DNA of 64,000 nt from Candidatus Symbiobacter mobilis CR. GTDB taxonomy: Bacteria > Pseudomonadota > Gammaproteobacteria > Burkholderiales > Burkholderiaceae_C. The first letter of the stretch is position 1; every line of letters begins with the position of its first letter. The notes below the pieces were generated by a model. The model worked only from the letters and a program-made list of their open reading frames with translations, was not told the origin of the DNA and made no database searches. The stretch is from the NCBI RefSeq assembly GCF_000477435.1, contig NC_022576.1, forward strand, positions 1,426,001-1,490,000. Reading direction: 5' to 3'. Below, piece by piece: positions 1 through 9,616 of the stretch. The position numbers were made by a program, and so were the translations under genes.

Positions 1-46
1 GGGGCATCTTCCCCCTTCCCCGCATCCCTGTTTCCGCTCCTGCCCT

Positions 47-904
47 ATGTTCGTCATCGTCGGCTGGCTGATCGTGATGGTGTGCGTCTTTGGCGTGTTC
101 ATCTTTCACGGCGGCAATATCGGTGTGGTGCTCACAGCTTTGCCCTTCGAAATGATCACGATCGGGGGGGCGACGATGGGTGCCTTCGTCGCCAACAACC
201 AAATGAAGGTCATCAAGGCCAGCCTCAAAGGGTTGGGGACTTGCTTCAAAGGTAGCAAGTACACCAAGGCCCGCTATATGGAACTGCTGGCGCTGCTCTT
301 CGACATCCTGCAAAAGGCCCGCAAAGAAGGGCTGATGGCCATCGAAAAGGACGTCGAAGAACCCCATTCTTCGGAAATCTTCAAACGGCACGGTGACGTG
401 GGCCACGACCACCATGTCGTCGAATTCATCACGGATTACCTGCGCATGATGGTCTCCGGCAACCTCAATGCCCACGAAATCGAGTCGCTGATGGACAGCG
501 AAATCGACACCCACCATCAAGAAGAACACGCTGCGGTGGCTGCATTGCAGCGCATAGCAGGCGGGCTGCCCGCTTTCGGGATCGTCGCTGCGGTGCTCGG
601 CGTGGTCAACACCATGGGTTCGGTGGGGCAACCACCTGCCGTGCTGGGGGGGATGATCGCCTCGGCGCTGGTGGGCACCTTCTTGGGGATTCTGCTGGCC
701 TACGCCTTCGCCGAACCCCTGGCCGGTCTGCTAGAACAAAAGGTCGAGGAAGCCGGCAAGGAATTCCAGTGCATCAAGACAACGCTGCTGGCCAGCATGC
801 AAGGGTACAACCCGGCAACAGCCATCGAGTTCGGCCGCAAGGTGCTCTACTCCACCGACCGGCCGACGTTCCAGGAACTCGAAGCCTTCGTCAAGAAGAA
901 ATAA
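47..904 (+). CDS. motA: Flagellar motor stator protein MotA
   Basis: MotA is the proton-channel stator subunit of the flagellar motor in the inner membrane, where it works with MotB. The 285-residue product has the usual four membrane segments (about residues 1-24, 34-53, 170-195 and 203-225). A long charged cytoplasmic loop lies between segments 2 and 3, and the conserved proline lies at the start of segment 3 (GGLPAFGIVAAVLG). The length is normal for the family. The ATG at 47 places the first membrane helix at the N-terminus, as expected. motB follows after 27 bases, so the two are very likely co-transcribed. Only 46 bases lie upstream, so the promoter is outside the window. Confidence 0.97.
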   Translation: MFVIVGWLIVMVCVFGVFIFHGGNIGVVLTALPFEMITIGGATMGAFVANNQMKVIKASLKGLGTCFKGSKYTKARYMELLALLFDILQKARKEGLMAIEKDVEEPHSSEIFKRHGDVGHDHHVVEFITDYLRMMVSGNLNAHEIESLMDSEIDTHHQEEHAAVAALQRIAGGLPAFGIVAAVLGVVNTMGSVGQPPAVLGGMIASALVGTFLGILLAYAFAEPLAGLLEQKVEEAGKEFQCIKTTLLASMQGYNPATAIEFGRKVLYSTDRPTFQELEAFVKKK

Positions 905-931
905 CGAACGGCATAGTCCCACCCGATAGCC

Positions 932-1834
932 ATGGCAACGGAGGCCAAGAAACTACAACCCATCATCATCAAGCGTGTCAAGAAAGGGGGACACGCTGCG
1001 CACGGGGGTGCGTGGAAGATCGCCTACGCGGACTTTGTGACCGCGATGATGGCCTTCTTTCTGCTGATGTGGCTGTTGGGCAGCACCACCGAAGGCGACA
1101 AAAAGGGTTTGTCCGACTTCTTCCAGTCACCCCTGAAAGTCGCGATGCTGGGGGGCAGCGGTTCGGGTTCGAGTTCGAGTCCCATCATGGGCGGCGGCTC
1201 CGACCTGACCCAATCGGCTGGCATGACGCGGAAGGGCGACGGCGAAATCAAAAAAACATCTACGCAAAAACAAAAAAAAGAGCAGCAGGCCAAGGATGAC
1301 GCTCGCAAACTCGCCGAGCTCAGCGCAAAAATCAGCGCAATCATCACCAATACCCCCGCTCTTGCGGAATTCAGCAAACAGATCATTCTGCGCATGACGC
1401 CAGACGGACTACAAATCCAGATCGTCGATGAGCAAAACCGGCCCATGTTCGACAGCGGCAGCGCCGTCGTCAAACCCTATATGCGCGAGATCCTGCGTGA
1501 AATCGGCAAGGCGCTCACGGGTATCGAGCACCGCATCAGCCTTGATGGCCACACCGACCAAACGCCTTATGGATCCGGGGTATTCGGCTACAGCAACTGG
1601 GAGCTTTCCGCCGACCGCGCCAATGCATCCCGGCGGGAGCTGGTCAGCGCCGGGATGCCCGACGAACAAGTGGCCCGCGTGATGGGCTTGGCATCGAGCG
1701 TGCTGATGGACCATGAAAACCCGCGCGGCGCAGCGAATCGTAGAATCAGTATCACTGTGATGACCCGGGAGGCCGAGGAACGTCTTCTGGGCCCAAGGCG
1801 CACCGAGCAGGAGCCTGTGGAACCCGTCCACTGA
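932..1834 (+). CDS. motB: Flagellar motor protein MotB
   Basis: MotB anchors the stator to peptidoglycan and carries the proton-accepting aspartate. The 300-residue product has a short basic N-terminus, one membrane helix (about residues 32-52) with the conserved Asp at about 34 in [12 protein letters not shown], and a low-complexity Gly/Ser and Lys/Gln linker at about residues 75-120. A C-terminal OmpA-like peptidoglycan-binding domain follows (GHTDQTPYG, then NWELSADRA, about residues 205-235). The length is normal. It sits 27 bases behind motA and ahead of cheY, a typical betaproteobacterial motility order. The ribosome-binding site is weak, which fits translation downstream of motA in one message. 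Confidence 0.97.
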   Translation: MATEAKKLQPIIIKRVKKGGHAAHGGAWKIAYADFVTAMMAFFLLMWLLGSTTEGDKKGLSDFFQSPLKVAMLGGSGSGSSSSPIMGGGSDLTQSAGMTRKGDGEIKKTSTQKQKKEQQAKDDARKLAELSAKISAIITNTPALAEFSKQIILRMTPDGLQIQIVDEQNRPMFDSGSAVVKPYMREILREIGKALTGIEHRISLDGHTDQTPYGSGVFGYSNWELSADRANASRRELVSAGMPDEQVARVMGLASSVLMDHENPRGAANRRISITVMTREAEERLLGPRRTEQEPVEPVH

Positions 1835-1919
1835 GCCTCACGTCAGACAGCGTCGCAGCCCGGCCATGCCGGGTAGGGTCTTTCTCGCAGAGAATCTTCC
1901 ATCCTCGAAAGGCTTTTTC

Positions 1920-2309
1920 ATGGCCAGCACCCTCAAATTCCTGGTAGTAGACGATTTTTCGACGATGCGTCGCATCGTCCGCAACTTGCTCAAGGAAAGT
2001 GGATACACCGAAGCCGACGAAGCGGAAGATGGCGCCGCCGCCCTGCACAAGCTGCGCAATGGGCATTTCGACTTCGTCGTCAGCGACATCAACATGCCCA
2101 ACCTCAACGGCTTCCAATTGCTGGCCGAAATCAAGAAAGACGAGAAGCTCAAGCATCTCCCCGTTCTGATGGTCACCGCCGAGGCCCGCAAGGAAGACAT
2201 CGTTCTTGCCGCTCAGCAGGGGGCTGCGGGGTATATCGTCAAACCGTTCACCAAGGCCACGCTGGAAGACAAGGTCAATTTGATCTTGACAAAACTGGGA
2301 ATGAAATGA
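1920..2309 (+). CDS. cheY: Chemotaxis response regulator CheY
   Basis: CheY is the single-domain receiver that, when phosphorylated, binds the flagellar switch. The 129-residue product has every catalytic position: acidic pair Asp11/Asp12, phospho-acceptor Asp56 (in SDINMP), Thr86 and Lys108 (in VKPF). The reading frame is open back to 1866, but the ATG at 1920 gives the normal family length and N-terminus ([12 protein letters not shown]), so that start is chosen. The stop codon overlaps the cheZ start (ATGA), so the two are translationally coupled. It lies 85 bases behind motB. Confidence 0.96.
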   Translation: MASTLKFLVVDDFSTMRRIVRNLLKESGYTEADEAEDGAAALHKLRNGHFDFVVSDINMPNLNGFQLLAEIKKDEKLKHLPVLMVTAEARKEDIVLAAQQGAAGYIVKPFTKATLEDKVNLILTKLGMK

Positions 2310-2968
2310 TGGGAGACACCATGCACGAGTCTGCCGAACCCGCGTCATCGCAAACTGCTGCGGATTTTCATGATGTGCATCTGCGGCTGGGGTCGCTGAC
2401 GCGCCAGCTCCACGATTCTCTGAATGGTCTGGGGCTGACCGACAAGGTGCGCACCTGGGCTGGCGAGCTGCCAGACGCCAAAAGCCGCCTTTCGTACATC
2501 GCCCGCCTGACGGGTGAGGCCGCCGAGAAGGTGCTCAATAGCGTGGATCAGGCCAAGGTTCACCACGATCACATTGCGGAAGAAACCCGCCGCATCGGCG
2601 CACTCCTCGCCGCAGACCCCGCCGCCGCCGTGGCCCAAGGCCACGTGGCGCAATTCGTCGCCGAAGTCGACCGCACCAGCCGGGAAATCGATCAGAACCT
2701 GACTGACATCATGATGGCGCAGGATTTCCACGATCTCACTGGGCAAGTCATCACCCGCGTCGTGAGCCTGGCTGCCAACATCGAAGAACAGCTCGTCCAG
2801 CTTCTGATCGTGACCGCGCCGCCCGAAGCGCAGGGTATCCCTGCCCAGTTGCTTGCCAAGAGTACCGAGCACGCGCTTGATGGCCCCGTGGTCAATGCGG
2901 CAAACCGCACGGACGTGGTGCAAGGCCAGTCCGAGGTCGACGATCTGCTTGCCAGCTTGGGGTTTTGA
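2306..2968 (+). CDS. cheZ: CheY-phosphate phosphatase CheZ
   Basis: CheZ removes the phosphate from CheY-P and so ends the tumble or turn signal. The 220-residue product is mainly helical, as expected for the long four-helix bundle. The catalytic region reads [14 protein letters not shown], with the glutamine of the TGQ group corresponding to the active-site Gln. The C-terminal peptide [11 protein letters not shown] is the CheY-tethering motif. It overlaps cheY by 4 bases. An intrinsic terminator follows within 30 bases of the stop, so the motA-motB-cheY-cheZ unit probably ends here. A second in-frame ATG 3 bases downstream is an equally possible start. Confidence 0.95.
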   Translation: MMGDTMHESAEPASSQTAADFHDVHLRLGSLTRQLHDSLNGLGLTDKVRTWAGELPDAKSRLSYIARLTGEAAEKVLNSVDQAKVHHDHIAEETRRIGALLAADPAAAVAQGHVAQFVAEVDRTSREIDQNLTDIMMAQDFHDLTGQVITRVVSLAANIEEQLVQLLIVTAPPEAQGIPAQLLAKSTEHALDGPVVNAANRTDVVQGQSEVDDLLASLGF

Positions 2969-2994
2969 TTTCCAAGCCTGGGAAGCCGGATGTT

Positions 2995-3020
2995 GCCCCG
3001 CAAAGCCGGGGCTTTTTTTT
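2995..3020 (+). terminator. Rho-independent terminator after cheZ
   Basis: A 6-bp GC stem (GCCCCG at 2995-3000 pairing with CGGGGC at 3007-3012), a 6-base loop and eight T residues at 3013-3020 form a classical intrinsic terminator. It separates the mot-che unit from the flhB transcript. The remaining 200 bases before flhB show no clear feature. Confidence 0.85.
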
Positions 3021-3220
3021 GACGGTTTTTTGCTTGGTATGCCGGAATATGCATACGCCAAGTGCCCATACCCCTCAGTTTGCGCTGCGCATCACTCTTG
3101 TGCAAGAGCGACAGCAGTTACAAACCAGCGCCTGAAGTACCTCCCTTTCTCGCCTCTTTTCTTCCTTTAGCCCCCAGCAAGGGGTTTGGACAATGGGGAA
3201 AACCAGTTTTTTTCCCCATC

Positions 3221-4378
3221 ATGGATTCCGGAAGTCAAGATCGCAATTTACCGGCCACGGAGCACAAGCTCCGCAAGGCTCGGGATGACGGACAGGTCGC
3301 CCGCTCTCGCGACCTCACGCACCTGGCCGTACTCGGCGCCGGAGCGGCATGCCTTGTCCTGCTTGGGCCGACGATCTTCCAGCACCTGCACAACGAGCTG
3401 GGAATCCAACTCACTTTCGACGTACACGCAGTCCACGACCCCCTGGTCATGACGCAACGCCTCGGAGCGATGGTCGCCGTCGGACTCACAGCCACGGTGG
3501 CGCTGGGCGCGATCATCTCCCTCGTCGCCATGCTAGGCAATGTGGCAACCGGGGGGTTGGTACACAGCCTCAAGCCGATCACTCCCGACCTCACCCGCCT
3601 CGACCCGCTCGCAGGCTTTGGCCGGTTGTTTTCCAAGGACAAGCTGTTTGAGACGGCCAAGATGGTCTTCATCGCCAGCATGTTGCTGGTTGTCGGCTAC
3701 CTCTACCTGTCCTCCGGGCTCGAACACCTTCGCGGCCTGGTACTGCAACCCGGCGACTGGGCCGTGGCGTACCTCAGCCATTGGCTGTACCAGGGGCTGG
3801 GGATGTTGCTACTCATCATCCTTGTCGTCGCGGTGATCGACATTCCCTTGCAGCAATTCCTGCACAAGTCTCGCCTGAAGATGTCGCACCAGGAAGTCAA
3901 GCAGGAAAACAAGGAGTCCGAAGGCAACCCGGAAATGAAGGGGCACATGCGCAGGCGCCAGAGCGAAATCGCCAATGGCAACAGCATCCAGGCCGTTCCC
4001 AAAGCGGATTTCGTCGTGATGAACCCGACCCACTATGCCGTCGCGATCCGCTACGACGAATCCGCGATGCAGGCTCCCCACGTCATTGCCAAGGGCGCCG
4101 ACTTGCTTGCTTTCAAGATTCGCGACCTCGCCCGCGAATGCGAGATTCCCGTCCTCCAAGCCCCGGTCCTGGCTCGCGCCCTGTACGCGCACGCCGAACT
4201 CGACCGCGAGATTCCCAGCACCCTCTACACCGCCGTTGCGCAGGTATTGGCCTATGTATACCGGCTGCGTTCGGCAATGCGCGGCAACGGCCCCATGCCA
4301 GACGAACCACCCCAGCCCTTCGTTCCGCCGGAACTGGACCCGCATTCCAGGGTGATCGGCGCCGCCATCGCCCAGTGA
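3221..4378 (+). CDS. flhB: Flagellar export switch protein FlhB
   Basis: FlhB is the export-gate component that switches substrate specificity from rod/hook to filament proteins. From the ATG at 3221 the product is 385 residues, the normal length. It has four N-terminal membrane segments within about residues 30-215, a charged linker, and the cytoplasmic autocleavage motif NPTH at residues 268-271. The frame is open back to 3062, but that stretch (about 53 residues, Ser/Pro-rich) has no family similarity and looks like leader DNA. flhA follows after 52 bases. Confidence 0.96.
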   Translation: MDSGSQDRNLPATEHKLRKARDDGQVARSRDLTHLAVLGAGAACLVLLGPTIFQHLHNELGIQLTFDVHAVHDPLVMTQRLGAMVAVGLTATVALGAIISLVAMLGNVATGGLVHSLKPITPDLTRLDPLAGFGRLFSKDKLFETAKMVFIASMLLVVGYLYLSSGLEHLRGLVLQPGDWAVAYLSHWLYQGLGMLLLIILVVAVIDIPLQQFLHKSRLKMSHQEVKQENKESEGNPEMKGHMRRRQSEIANGNSIQAVPKADFVVMNPTHYAVAIRYDESAMQAPHVIAKGADLLAFKIRDLARECEIPVLQAPVLARALYAHAELDREIPSTLYTAVAQVLAYVYRLRSAMRGNGPMPDEPPQPFVPPELDPHSRVIGAAIAQ

Positions 4379-4430
4379 TCCCCTTCCCTCGTTTTCGTCC
4401 CCACGACAACCATAACGCCTGCGTGATGCC

Positions 4431-6518
4431 ATGAACATCTCCCTGCAATCCATCAAGCAATGGTTCAGCAACCACGTCTCTGCGGCCCAAAGCGCCGGAG
4501 CGCCGATTCTGGTGGTGGCCATCCTGTCGATGATGGTTTTGCCACTGCCTTCGTGGATGCTCGACACCTTCTTCACGATCAACATCGCCGTGGCGCTGAT
4601 GGTGATGATGGTCGCGGCATACATGATCCGTCCGCTGGACTTTGCCGCCTTTCCCGCAGTGCTGCTGCTCACGACGCTGCTGCGTCTGTCGCTCAATGTC
4701 GCGTCCACCCGCGTCGTTCTGATCGAAGGGCATACTGGGCCTGGCGCCGCTGGCGCGGTGATCGAGGCCTTCGGCCACTTCCTGATCGGCGGCAACTTCG
4801 CAGTCGGTTTGATCGTGTTCGCGATCCTCGTCGTCATCAACTTCATCGTTGTGACCAAGGGCGCCGAGCGCATCGCTGAAGTGGCCGCACGCTTTGCCTT
4901 GGACGCGATGCCCGGCAAGCAAATGGCCGTCGATGCCGACCTCAACGCCGGGTTGATCGACGAGAAAGAAGCCAAGCGCCGCCGTGCGGAAGTCTCGGAA
5001 GAGGCTGATTTCTTCGGATCAATGGACGGTGCGTCCAAATTCGTTCGTGGCGACGCCATCGCCGGCATCCTGATCTTGCTGATCAACATCATCGGCGGCT
5101 TGGGCGTCGGGATGCTCCAGCACGACCTCAGCGTCAGCCAGGCCGCCAACAGCTACATCCTGCTGGCCATTGGTGATGCATTGGTCGCCCAGATTCCCGG
5201 TTTGCTGATTTCGGTGGCGGCTGCGATGGTCGTTTCCCGCGTTGGCAAAGATCGCGACCTGAGCGGGCAGATCATCTCGCAGGTATTCATCTCCCCGCGC
5301 GCACTGGCCATCAGCGGGACGATCATGGGAGTGCTGGGGCTGATCCCCGGGATGCCCCACACCGTATTTCTGGCCGTGTCTTTCGTGCTGGGCTACGCTG
5401 CCTGGTTCCTCTCGCACAAGAAAGAACCCGTCGACGAAGCGCCCGCCACACCCGCCCCCGCTGCCGATACCGAAGCAAGCTGGGACGACTTGCAGCCCGT
5501 CGATCAGCTTGGGCTGGAGCTGGGATACCGCCTCATCGCGCTGGTCGACAGGAACCGCCACGGCGACCTGCTCACGCGCATCAAGGGGGTACGCCGCAAG
5601 TTTGCGCAGGAAGTCGGCTTTCTGCCCCCGCCGGTGCATGTGCGTGACAACCTCGAACTCAAGCCAAGCTGCTACCGCATCACCTCACGCGGGGTCATCG
5701 TCGGAGAAGGGGAAGCCTTCCCCGGGCAATTCCTGGCCATCAACCCCGGCGGCATCACCACCCCGCTCGTCGGCACCCCAACGACCGATCCCGCCTTCGG
5801 CCTACCGGCACACTGGATCGATGAATCGCAAAAGGAAGCCGCACAAATGGCCGGGTTTACCGTGGTTGATTCTGAGACTGTCATGGCCACCCATTTGTCA
5901 CACTTGATGCAAGTGCACGCCGCAAAGTTACTGAGCCGCACCGAGACCCAGCAACTCGTCGAGCACGTCGCGAAACAAGCCCCCAAACTCATCGAAGAAG
6001 TGGTACCCAAAATGGTTCCCATCGCCGTATTCCAGAAGGTGTTGCAGCTTCTGCTCGAAGAGTCGGTGCATATCCGCGATATCCGCACGATCATCGAAAC
6101 CCTGGCAGAACATGCAACCACCGTGAGCGACTCCATCGAACTCGCCCGCCGTGTGCGCATCGCCTTGTCCCCGGCGATCGTGCAGCAAATCTATGGCCCC
6201 GTCGACGAACTCAATGTGATCGCGATTGATCCCCCGCTGGAACGGCTGCTGGTACAAGCCCTGGGCAATCCATCCGGGCCTGGACAAGCACTCGACCCCG
6301 GCGTGGCCGATCTGCTTTCGCGCAAAGCCGCCGAAGTGGCCATGAGACAAGAAGAAATCGGCATCCCCGCCTGTTTGCTGGTTCCCGACGCCATCCGCAA
6401 CGCGATTGCCCGGCTCGTTCGCCGCGTCGCTCCCCGCTTGCAGGTGCTCGGGCACAGCGAGATTCCTGATACCCACTCCATCCGTATTGGTCCAGTCCTC
6501 AAAGGTGCTGCATCATGA
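4431..6518 (+). CDS. flhA: Flagellar export gate protein FlhA
   Basis: FlhA is the largest membrane component of the flagellar type III export gate and uses the proton gradient to drive export. The 695-residue product has the family architecture: an N-terminal half with about eight membrane helices, the highly conserved stretch around LLRLSLNVASTRV and the FVKGDAI-type loop (here SKFVRGDAIAG), followed by a large cytoplasmic domain that docks chaperone-substrate complexes. The length is normal. Its stop overlaps the flhF start by 4 bases (ATGA), giving a coupled flhB-flhA-flhF operon. Confidence 0.97.
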   Translation: MNISLQSIKQWFSNHVSAAQSAGAPILVVAILSMMVLPLPSWMLDTFFTINIAVALMVMMVAAYMIRPLDFAAFPAVLLLTTLLRLSLNVASTRVVLIEGHTGPGAAGAVIEAFGHFLIGGNFAVGLIVFAILVVINFIVVTKGAERIAEVAARFALDAMPGKQMAVDADLNAGLIDEKEAKRRRAEVSEEADFFGSMDGASKFVRGDAIAGILILLINIIGGLGVGMLQHDLSVSQAANSYILLAIGDALVAQIPGLLISVAAAMVVSRVGKDRDLSGQIISQVFISPRALAISGTIMGVLGLIPGMPHTVFLAVSFVLGYAAWFLSHKKEPVDEAPATPAPAADTEASWDDLQPVDQLGLELGYRLIALVDRNRHGDLLTRIKGVRRKFAQEVGFLPPPVHVRDNLELKPSCYRITSRGVIVGEGEAFPGQFLAINPGGITTPLVGTPTTDPAFGLPAHWIDESQKEAAQMAGFTVVDSETVMATHLSHLMQVHAAKLLSRTETQQLVEHVAKQAPKLIEEVVPKMVPIAVFQKVLQLLLEESVHIRDIRTIIETLAEHATTVSDSIELARRVRIALSPAIVQQIYGPVDELNVIAIDPPLERLLVQALGNPSGPGQALDPGVADLLSRKAAEVAMRQEEIGIPACLLVPDAIRNAIARLVRRVAPRLQVLGHSEIPDTHSIRIGPVLKGAAS

Positions 6519-8023
6519 ACATCCAACGATTCACCGCCCCCACCTCCCGCGAAGCATTGGCCAAGGCCCGCATGACCTTCGGGGAAGGCACGCTGATCCT
6601 CTCCAACCGCTCCACCGCAGAAGGCATCGAAGTCATCGCCACCGGCGAGGACACGCTTGCAGCGCTCGACCAGGCCGATGCGGCGCGCCGCAACACCCGT
6701 GCGGTATCGACCAAGCCCGCCGCGCCCATGGCTTCCACAACATCGGCAGCGTCGGCATCCTCCGCAGGCGCGGCAGGATCGGAAATCGGCGGGGTCCCCG
6801 TCGACGACGCGACGAAGCTGGCGATGAGCACGCTCTCCTTCCAAGACTATGTGCGCGAACGCATGCTGCGCCGCCGCCAGGAAAGCCTGCGTGCCCAGAC
6901 CGCTCCCGCCACGACTGCCCTGTCGGAGCGTGCAGCAGACCAGTTGGAATCCCGCACGGATCGGCGCTTTGGGACGATCCACTTCGCGCCCCCAACGCCC
7001 ACGCCCGCCAAAACCGCAGCGCCCGCCGTCCACACATCCCATGCCGCCCCTGCGGCCCCCGCCATGGTTTCCTCGTCCATGCCCGCTGGGCTGGTCGACG
7101 AGTTGCAGGCCATGAAGACGATGATCGAAGAACGCTTCAACACACTCACCTGGCTGGGGCAGGCACGCCAAAACCCCATCCATTCCAACCTCATGCTCAA
7201 GCTGCTGCGTTCGGGCTATTCGCCCACGCTGGCCCGCACGATCCTGGAACGCATGCCCGAGCACCTAGAGCCTTCCGAGGCCATGCGCTGGATCATCGAC
7301 GTTCTCGTTCGCAACCTGCGCACCGACGCCGCAGCCCCTGCCCTGCACGAAAAAGGCGGATGCTTCGCGCTGATCGGCGCCACCGGCGTCGGCAAGACGA
7401 CAACAGTCGCCAAGCTCGCCGGGCTATGCACGCAAGCCCACGGCCCCAACAGCGTCGGGCTGATCACCCTCGATACCTACCGCGTCGGCGCACATGAACA
7501 GCTCCGTACCTACGGCCGGATGCTTGGCGTCGTGGCCCACCTTGCGCACGACCGCGCCGCGCTCCAAGACTTGCTGGGCCTGCTTTCCAACAAAAAGATG
7601 GTGCTCATCGACACGACCGGCATCGCCCCCAACGACCCCCGCAAGCGCGACATGCTCGACATGCTCGACCTGCCAGAAGTCACCAGACTGCTCGTCCTCA
7701 ATGCCGGAAGCCACGGCGACACCATCGACGACGTCGTCGCCTCGTTCAAATCCGGCGGATCGCAACAAACGATCCTCTCCAAAATCGACGAAGCCGCCAA
7801 GATCGGCCCCGCGCTTGATGCGTGCATCCGCCACCAGCTCCTGCTGCGCGGCGTAACGACAGGCCAGAAAGTGCCGCAGGACTGGGAGCGTGCGGACGCA
7901 TCGAAGCTCACCGCCCTGTCGATGCGTGCGCCGAACAAGTCTGCCTACGATCCCAAAGCCGCCGAGCTGAACTTTTTCTTCTCGGAGGCCACCCCTCTTG
8001 CTGCAGGGAGGTTCCATGCTTGA
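6515..8023 (+). CDS. flhF: Flagellar SRP-like GTPase FlhF
   Basis: FlhF is an SRP-family GTPase that positions and numbers polar flagella. The 502-residue product has a divergent N-terminal region, an Ala/Pro-rich linker (about residues 60-200), then the NG domain: P-loop GATGVGKTTTVAKLAG at about residue 287, the DTYRVGAHEQL segment, and the DTTG G-motif at about residue 366. It overlaps flhA by 4 bases, and its stop overlaps the next gene's start by 8 bases. FlhF usually works with the MinD-type ATPase FlhG; the gene in that position here is atypical (see next entry). Confidence 0.95.
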   Translation: MNIQRFTAPTSREALAKARMTFGEGTLILSNRSTAEGIEVIATGEDTLAALDQADAARRNTRAVSTKPAAPMASTTSAASASSAGAAGSEIGGVPVDDATKLAMSTLSFQDYVRERMLRRRQESLRAQTAPATTALSERAADQLESRTDRRFGTIHFAPPTPTPAKTAAPAVHTSHAAPAAPAMVSSSMPAGLVDELQAMKTMIEERFNTLTWLGQARQNPIHSNLMLKLLRSGYSPTLARTILERMPEHLEPSEAMRWIIDVLVRNLRTDAAAPALHEKGGCFALIGATGVGKTTTVAKLAGLCTQAHGPNSVGLITLDTYRVGAHEQLRTYGRMLGVVAHLAHDRAALQDLLGLLSNKKMVLIDTTGIAPNDPRKRDMLDMLDLPEVTRLLVLNAGSHGDTIDDVVASFKSGGSQQTILSKIDEAAKIGPALDACIRHQLLLRGVTTGQKVPQDWERADASKLTALSMRAPNKSAYDPKAAELNFFFSEATPLAAGRFHA

Positions 8024-8807
8024 TGCCGAACTCCACCAAGCCAGCGGGCTATGGGGCCTGGCCCGCCCGCTGACCACGCGCTGCACGGCCATCGTGCGCC
8101 ACAGCAACCCGGAGCCTCACGAATGGCCCCTGCTGTGGAGCCTGTGCCAAGCTTGGCGGGATATGGGTCTCGACGTGCTCGTCCTCGACGGGCTGAGCGT
8201 GGAAAGCCCGGACAACCCCGGGCTGGAGCAGCTATTGCACGATCGGCACCTGCCCCCCAACGCTGCGCCGGGGGATGGATGGGTCGTGCTGCCTGCCCAG
8301 ACAGGGATCGCGACGATCTCGGAAGTTGGCATGTCGCTCGACGGGCTGGGGAGCCTGCTGGGCGACTATGGCGTCGTTGCCCTCTATACGGACATCGCCA
8401 CCTGGCCCAAAACCTTCACTGCGTGCGGGCTGTCTCCCCTCGTGCCGCTCCATGCGCACTCCACCTCTACCGTTCATGCGTACCTGGCTGTGAAACACCT
8501 GCTGGTGCAGGCGCAATTGCGCCCCACAATTGCTAATATCGCGCCCATTGTTGCGCCCGTTGCACACGCCGCCTCCCGCCTGACCGATGCCTCCCTTTCC
8601 GCTATGAATGCCGTTGCGCCCACCGAAGCAGCCTTGCGCAATTTGCAGCGCTGCTCCCGCGAGTTCTTGGGGTTTGAACCCGACGCGCTGACGGTTCGCC
8701 TACCTGCGCATGGCGACTGTTCCCGGGATGACGTGTTGCGTCTGGCGCTGCTGATGCTGGAAAACAGCGTGGAACTGGGCAGTGCCCACGCCGCGTTGCT
8801 CCACTGA
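8016..8807 (+). CDS. FlhG/MinD-like protein lacking the P-loop
   Basis: This gene occupies the position normally held by flhG/fleN between flhF and fliA. The 263-residue product has an overall shape that could be MinD-like: an early strand-helix-strand (TRCTAIVRH then DVLVLDG) and a C-terminal part (ALRNLQRCSREFLGFEP, then DDVLRLALLMLENS) reminiscent of FlhG. The deviant Walker motif GKGGVGKT expected at about residues 20-35 is replaced by an unrelated sequence. It therefore probably cannot bind ATP in the usual way. The ATG at 8016 is chosen because AGGGAGG precedes it by 5 bases; an upstream frame extension exists. Function is inferred from position only. Confidence 0.6.
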   Translation: MLDAELHQASGLWGLARPLTTRCTAIVRHSNPEPHEWPLLWSLCQAWRDMGLDVLVLDGLSVESPDNPGLEQLLHDRHLPPNAAPGDGWVVLPAQTGIATISEVGMSLDGLGSLLGDYGVVALYTDIATWPKTFTACGLSPLVPLHAHSTSTVHAYLAVKHLLVQAQLRPTIANIAPIVAPVAHAASRLTDASLSAMNAVAPTEAALRNLQRCSREFLGFEPDALTVRLPAHGDCSRDDVLRLALLMLENSVELGSAHAALLH

Positions 8808-8864
8808 CTGCACTGACTGCACTACAGCGGCCCTAGCTTGGCCGCAGCCATCCATTCCGCTCTG

Positions 8865-9581
8865 ATGTACACCGCCAAGGGTCAGCTTGATCGCAACGCG
8901 TTGATCCACCAGTACCAGCCACTGGTGCGCAAACTTGCGTACCACATGATGGCCAAACTTCCTGCGAATGTGGAGATCGACGACCTCATCCAGGTGGGGT
9001 TGATCGGCTTGTCCGAAGCGCTCGCCCGCTTCGAATCCACCCAGGGCGTGCAATTCGAGACCTTTGCGACGCAACGCATTCGTGGAGCCATGCTCGACGA
9101 GCTACGCGAGTACGACTGGGTTTCACGCGGGACGCGCAAAAGCCAGCGGGACATTGAAGACGCGATGCGCCACGTCGAGCATCGTCTCGGCCGCATTCCC
9201 CTGGAAAGCGAAGTCGCCGAGGAAATGGGCATCACCTTGGCCCAGTACCAAAGCCTGCTCACCAAGGTGCGCGGGAGCCAGCTCCTCTACCTCGAAGACC
9301 TGCAAAGCAACGCGGACGACGAGGAAGGCTTTCTGGACCACCACGCCGGCGACCCCGAATCCGACCCCATCCGCATCCTGCGGGACCAACGCCTGCGCCA
9401 GGCCCTCGTCGCCGCAATCAAGGGTCTGCCCGAGCGCGAACAGCAGATCATGAGCATGTACTACGAGCAGGACATGAACCTCAAGGAAATCGCTGCCGTG
9501 CTCGACATCACCGAATCGCGGGTCTGCCAGCTCCACAGCCAATCCGTGGCGCGGCTGCGGACCAAATTGCGGTCGCACTGA
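8865..9581 (+). CDS. fliA: RNA polymerase sigma-28 factor FliA
   Basis: FliA directs transcription of late flagellar genes and is held inactive by FlgM, which is encoded nearby at 18933-19331. The 238-residue product has sigma region 2 (LPANVEIDDLIQVGLIGL, then FETFATQRIRGAMLDELRE), region 3 and region 4 with a helix-turn-helix (LKEIAAVLDITESRVCQLHSQ). The ATG at 8865 gives the family N-terminus MYTAKGQ; an in-frame TTG at 8838 would add nine residues and is less likely. A transposon has inserted immediately after the stop codon without damaging the gene. Confidence 0.95.
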   Translation: MYTAKGQLDRNALIHQYQPLVRKLAYHMMAKLPANVEIDDLIQVGLIGLSEALARFESTQGVQFETFATQRIRGAMLDELREYDWVSRGTRKSQRDIEDAMRHVEHRLGRIPLESEVAEEMGITLAQYQSLLTKVRGSQLLYLEDLQSNADDEEGFLDHHAGDPESDPIRILRDQRLRQALVAAIKGLPEREQQIMSMYYEQDMNLKEIAAVLDITESRVCQLHSQSVARLRTKLRSH

Positions 9582-9589
9582 GAAATTTT
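9582..9589. repeat. Left copy of 8-bp target-site duplication
   Basis: The octamer GAAATTTT lies directly between the fliA stop codon and the left transposon end (GGCTTTGTGC at 9590). The same octamer is found at 18176-18183 directly outside the right end. Eight base pairs is the duplication length known for ISL3-family transposition. Confidence 0.88.
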
Positions 9590-9616
9590 GGCTTTGTGCA
9601 TTCTAGGGTTGAAACC
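9590..9616 (+). repeat. Left terminal inverted repeat of the transposon
   Basis: It begins GGCTTTGTGC, which matches the reverse complement of the right end (18149-18175) perfectly over the first 10 bases. After a 5-7 base divergent stretch, a GGTTG-AA core matches again. The imperfect match over 27 bases is typical of ISL3-family ends. Confidence 0.82.

Noticed and set aside
3062..3220. Longer N-terminus for FlhB
   Set aside because: The extra 53 residues do not resemble FlhB and the ATG at 3221 gives the standard start; the cheZ terminator lies just upstream.
3809..5149. A 446-codon minus-strand frame opposite flhB and flhA
   Set aside because: It spans two well-supported genes on the other strand and its product is low-complexity; treated as a shadow.
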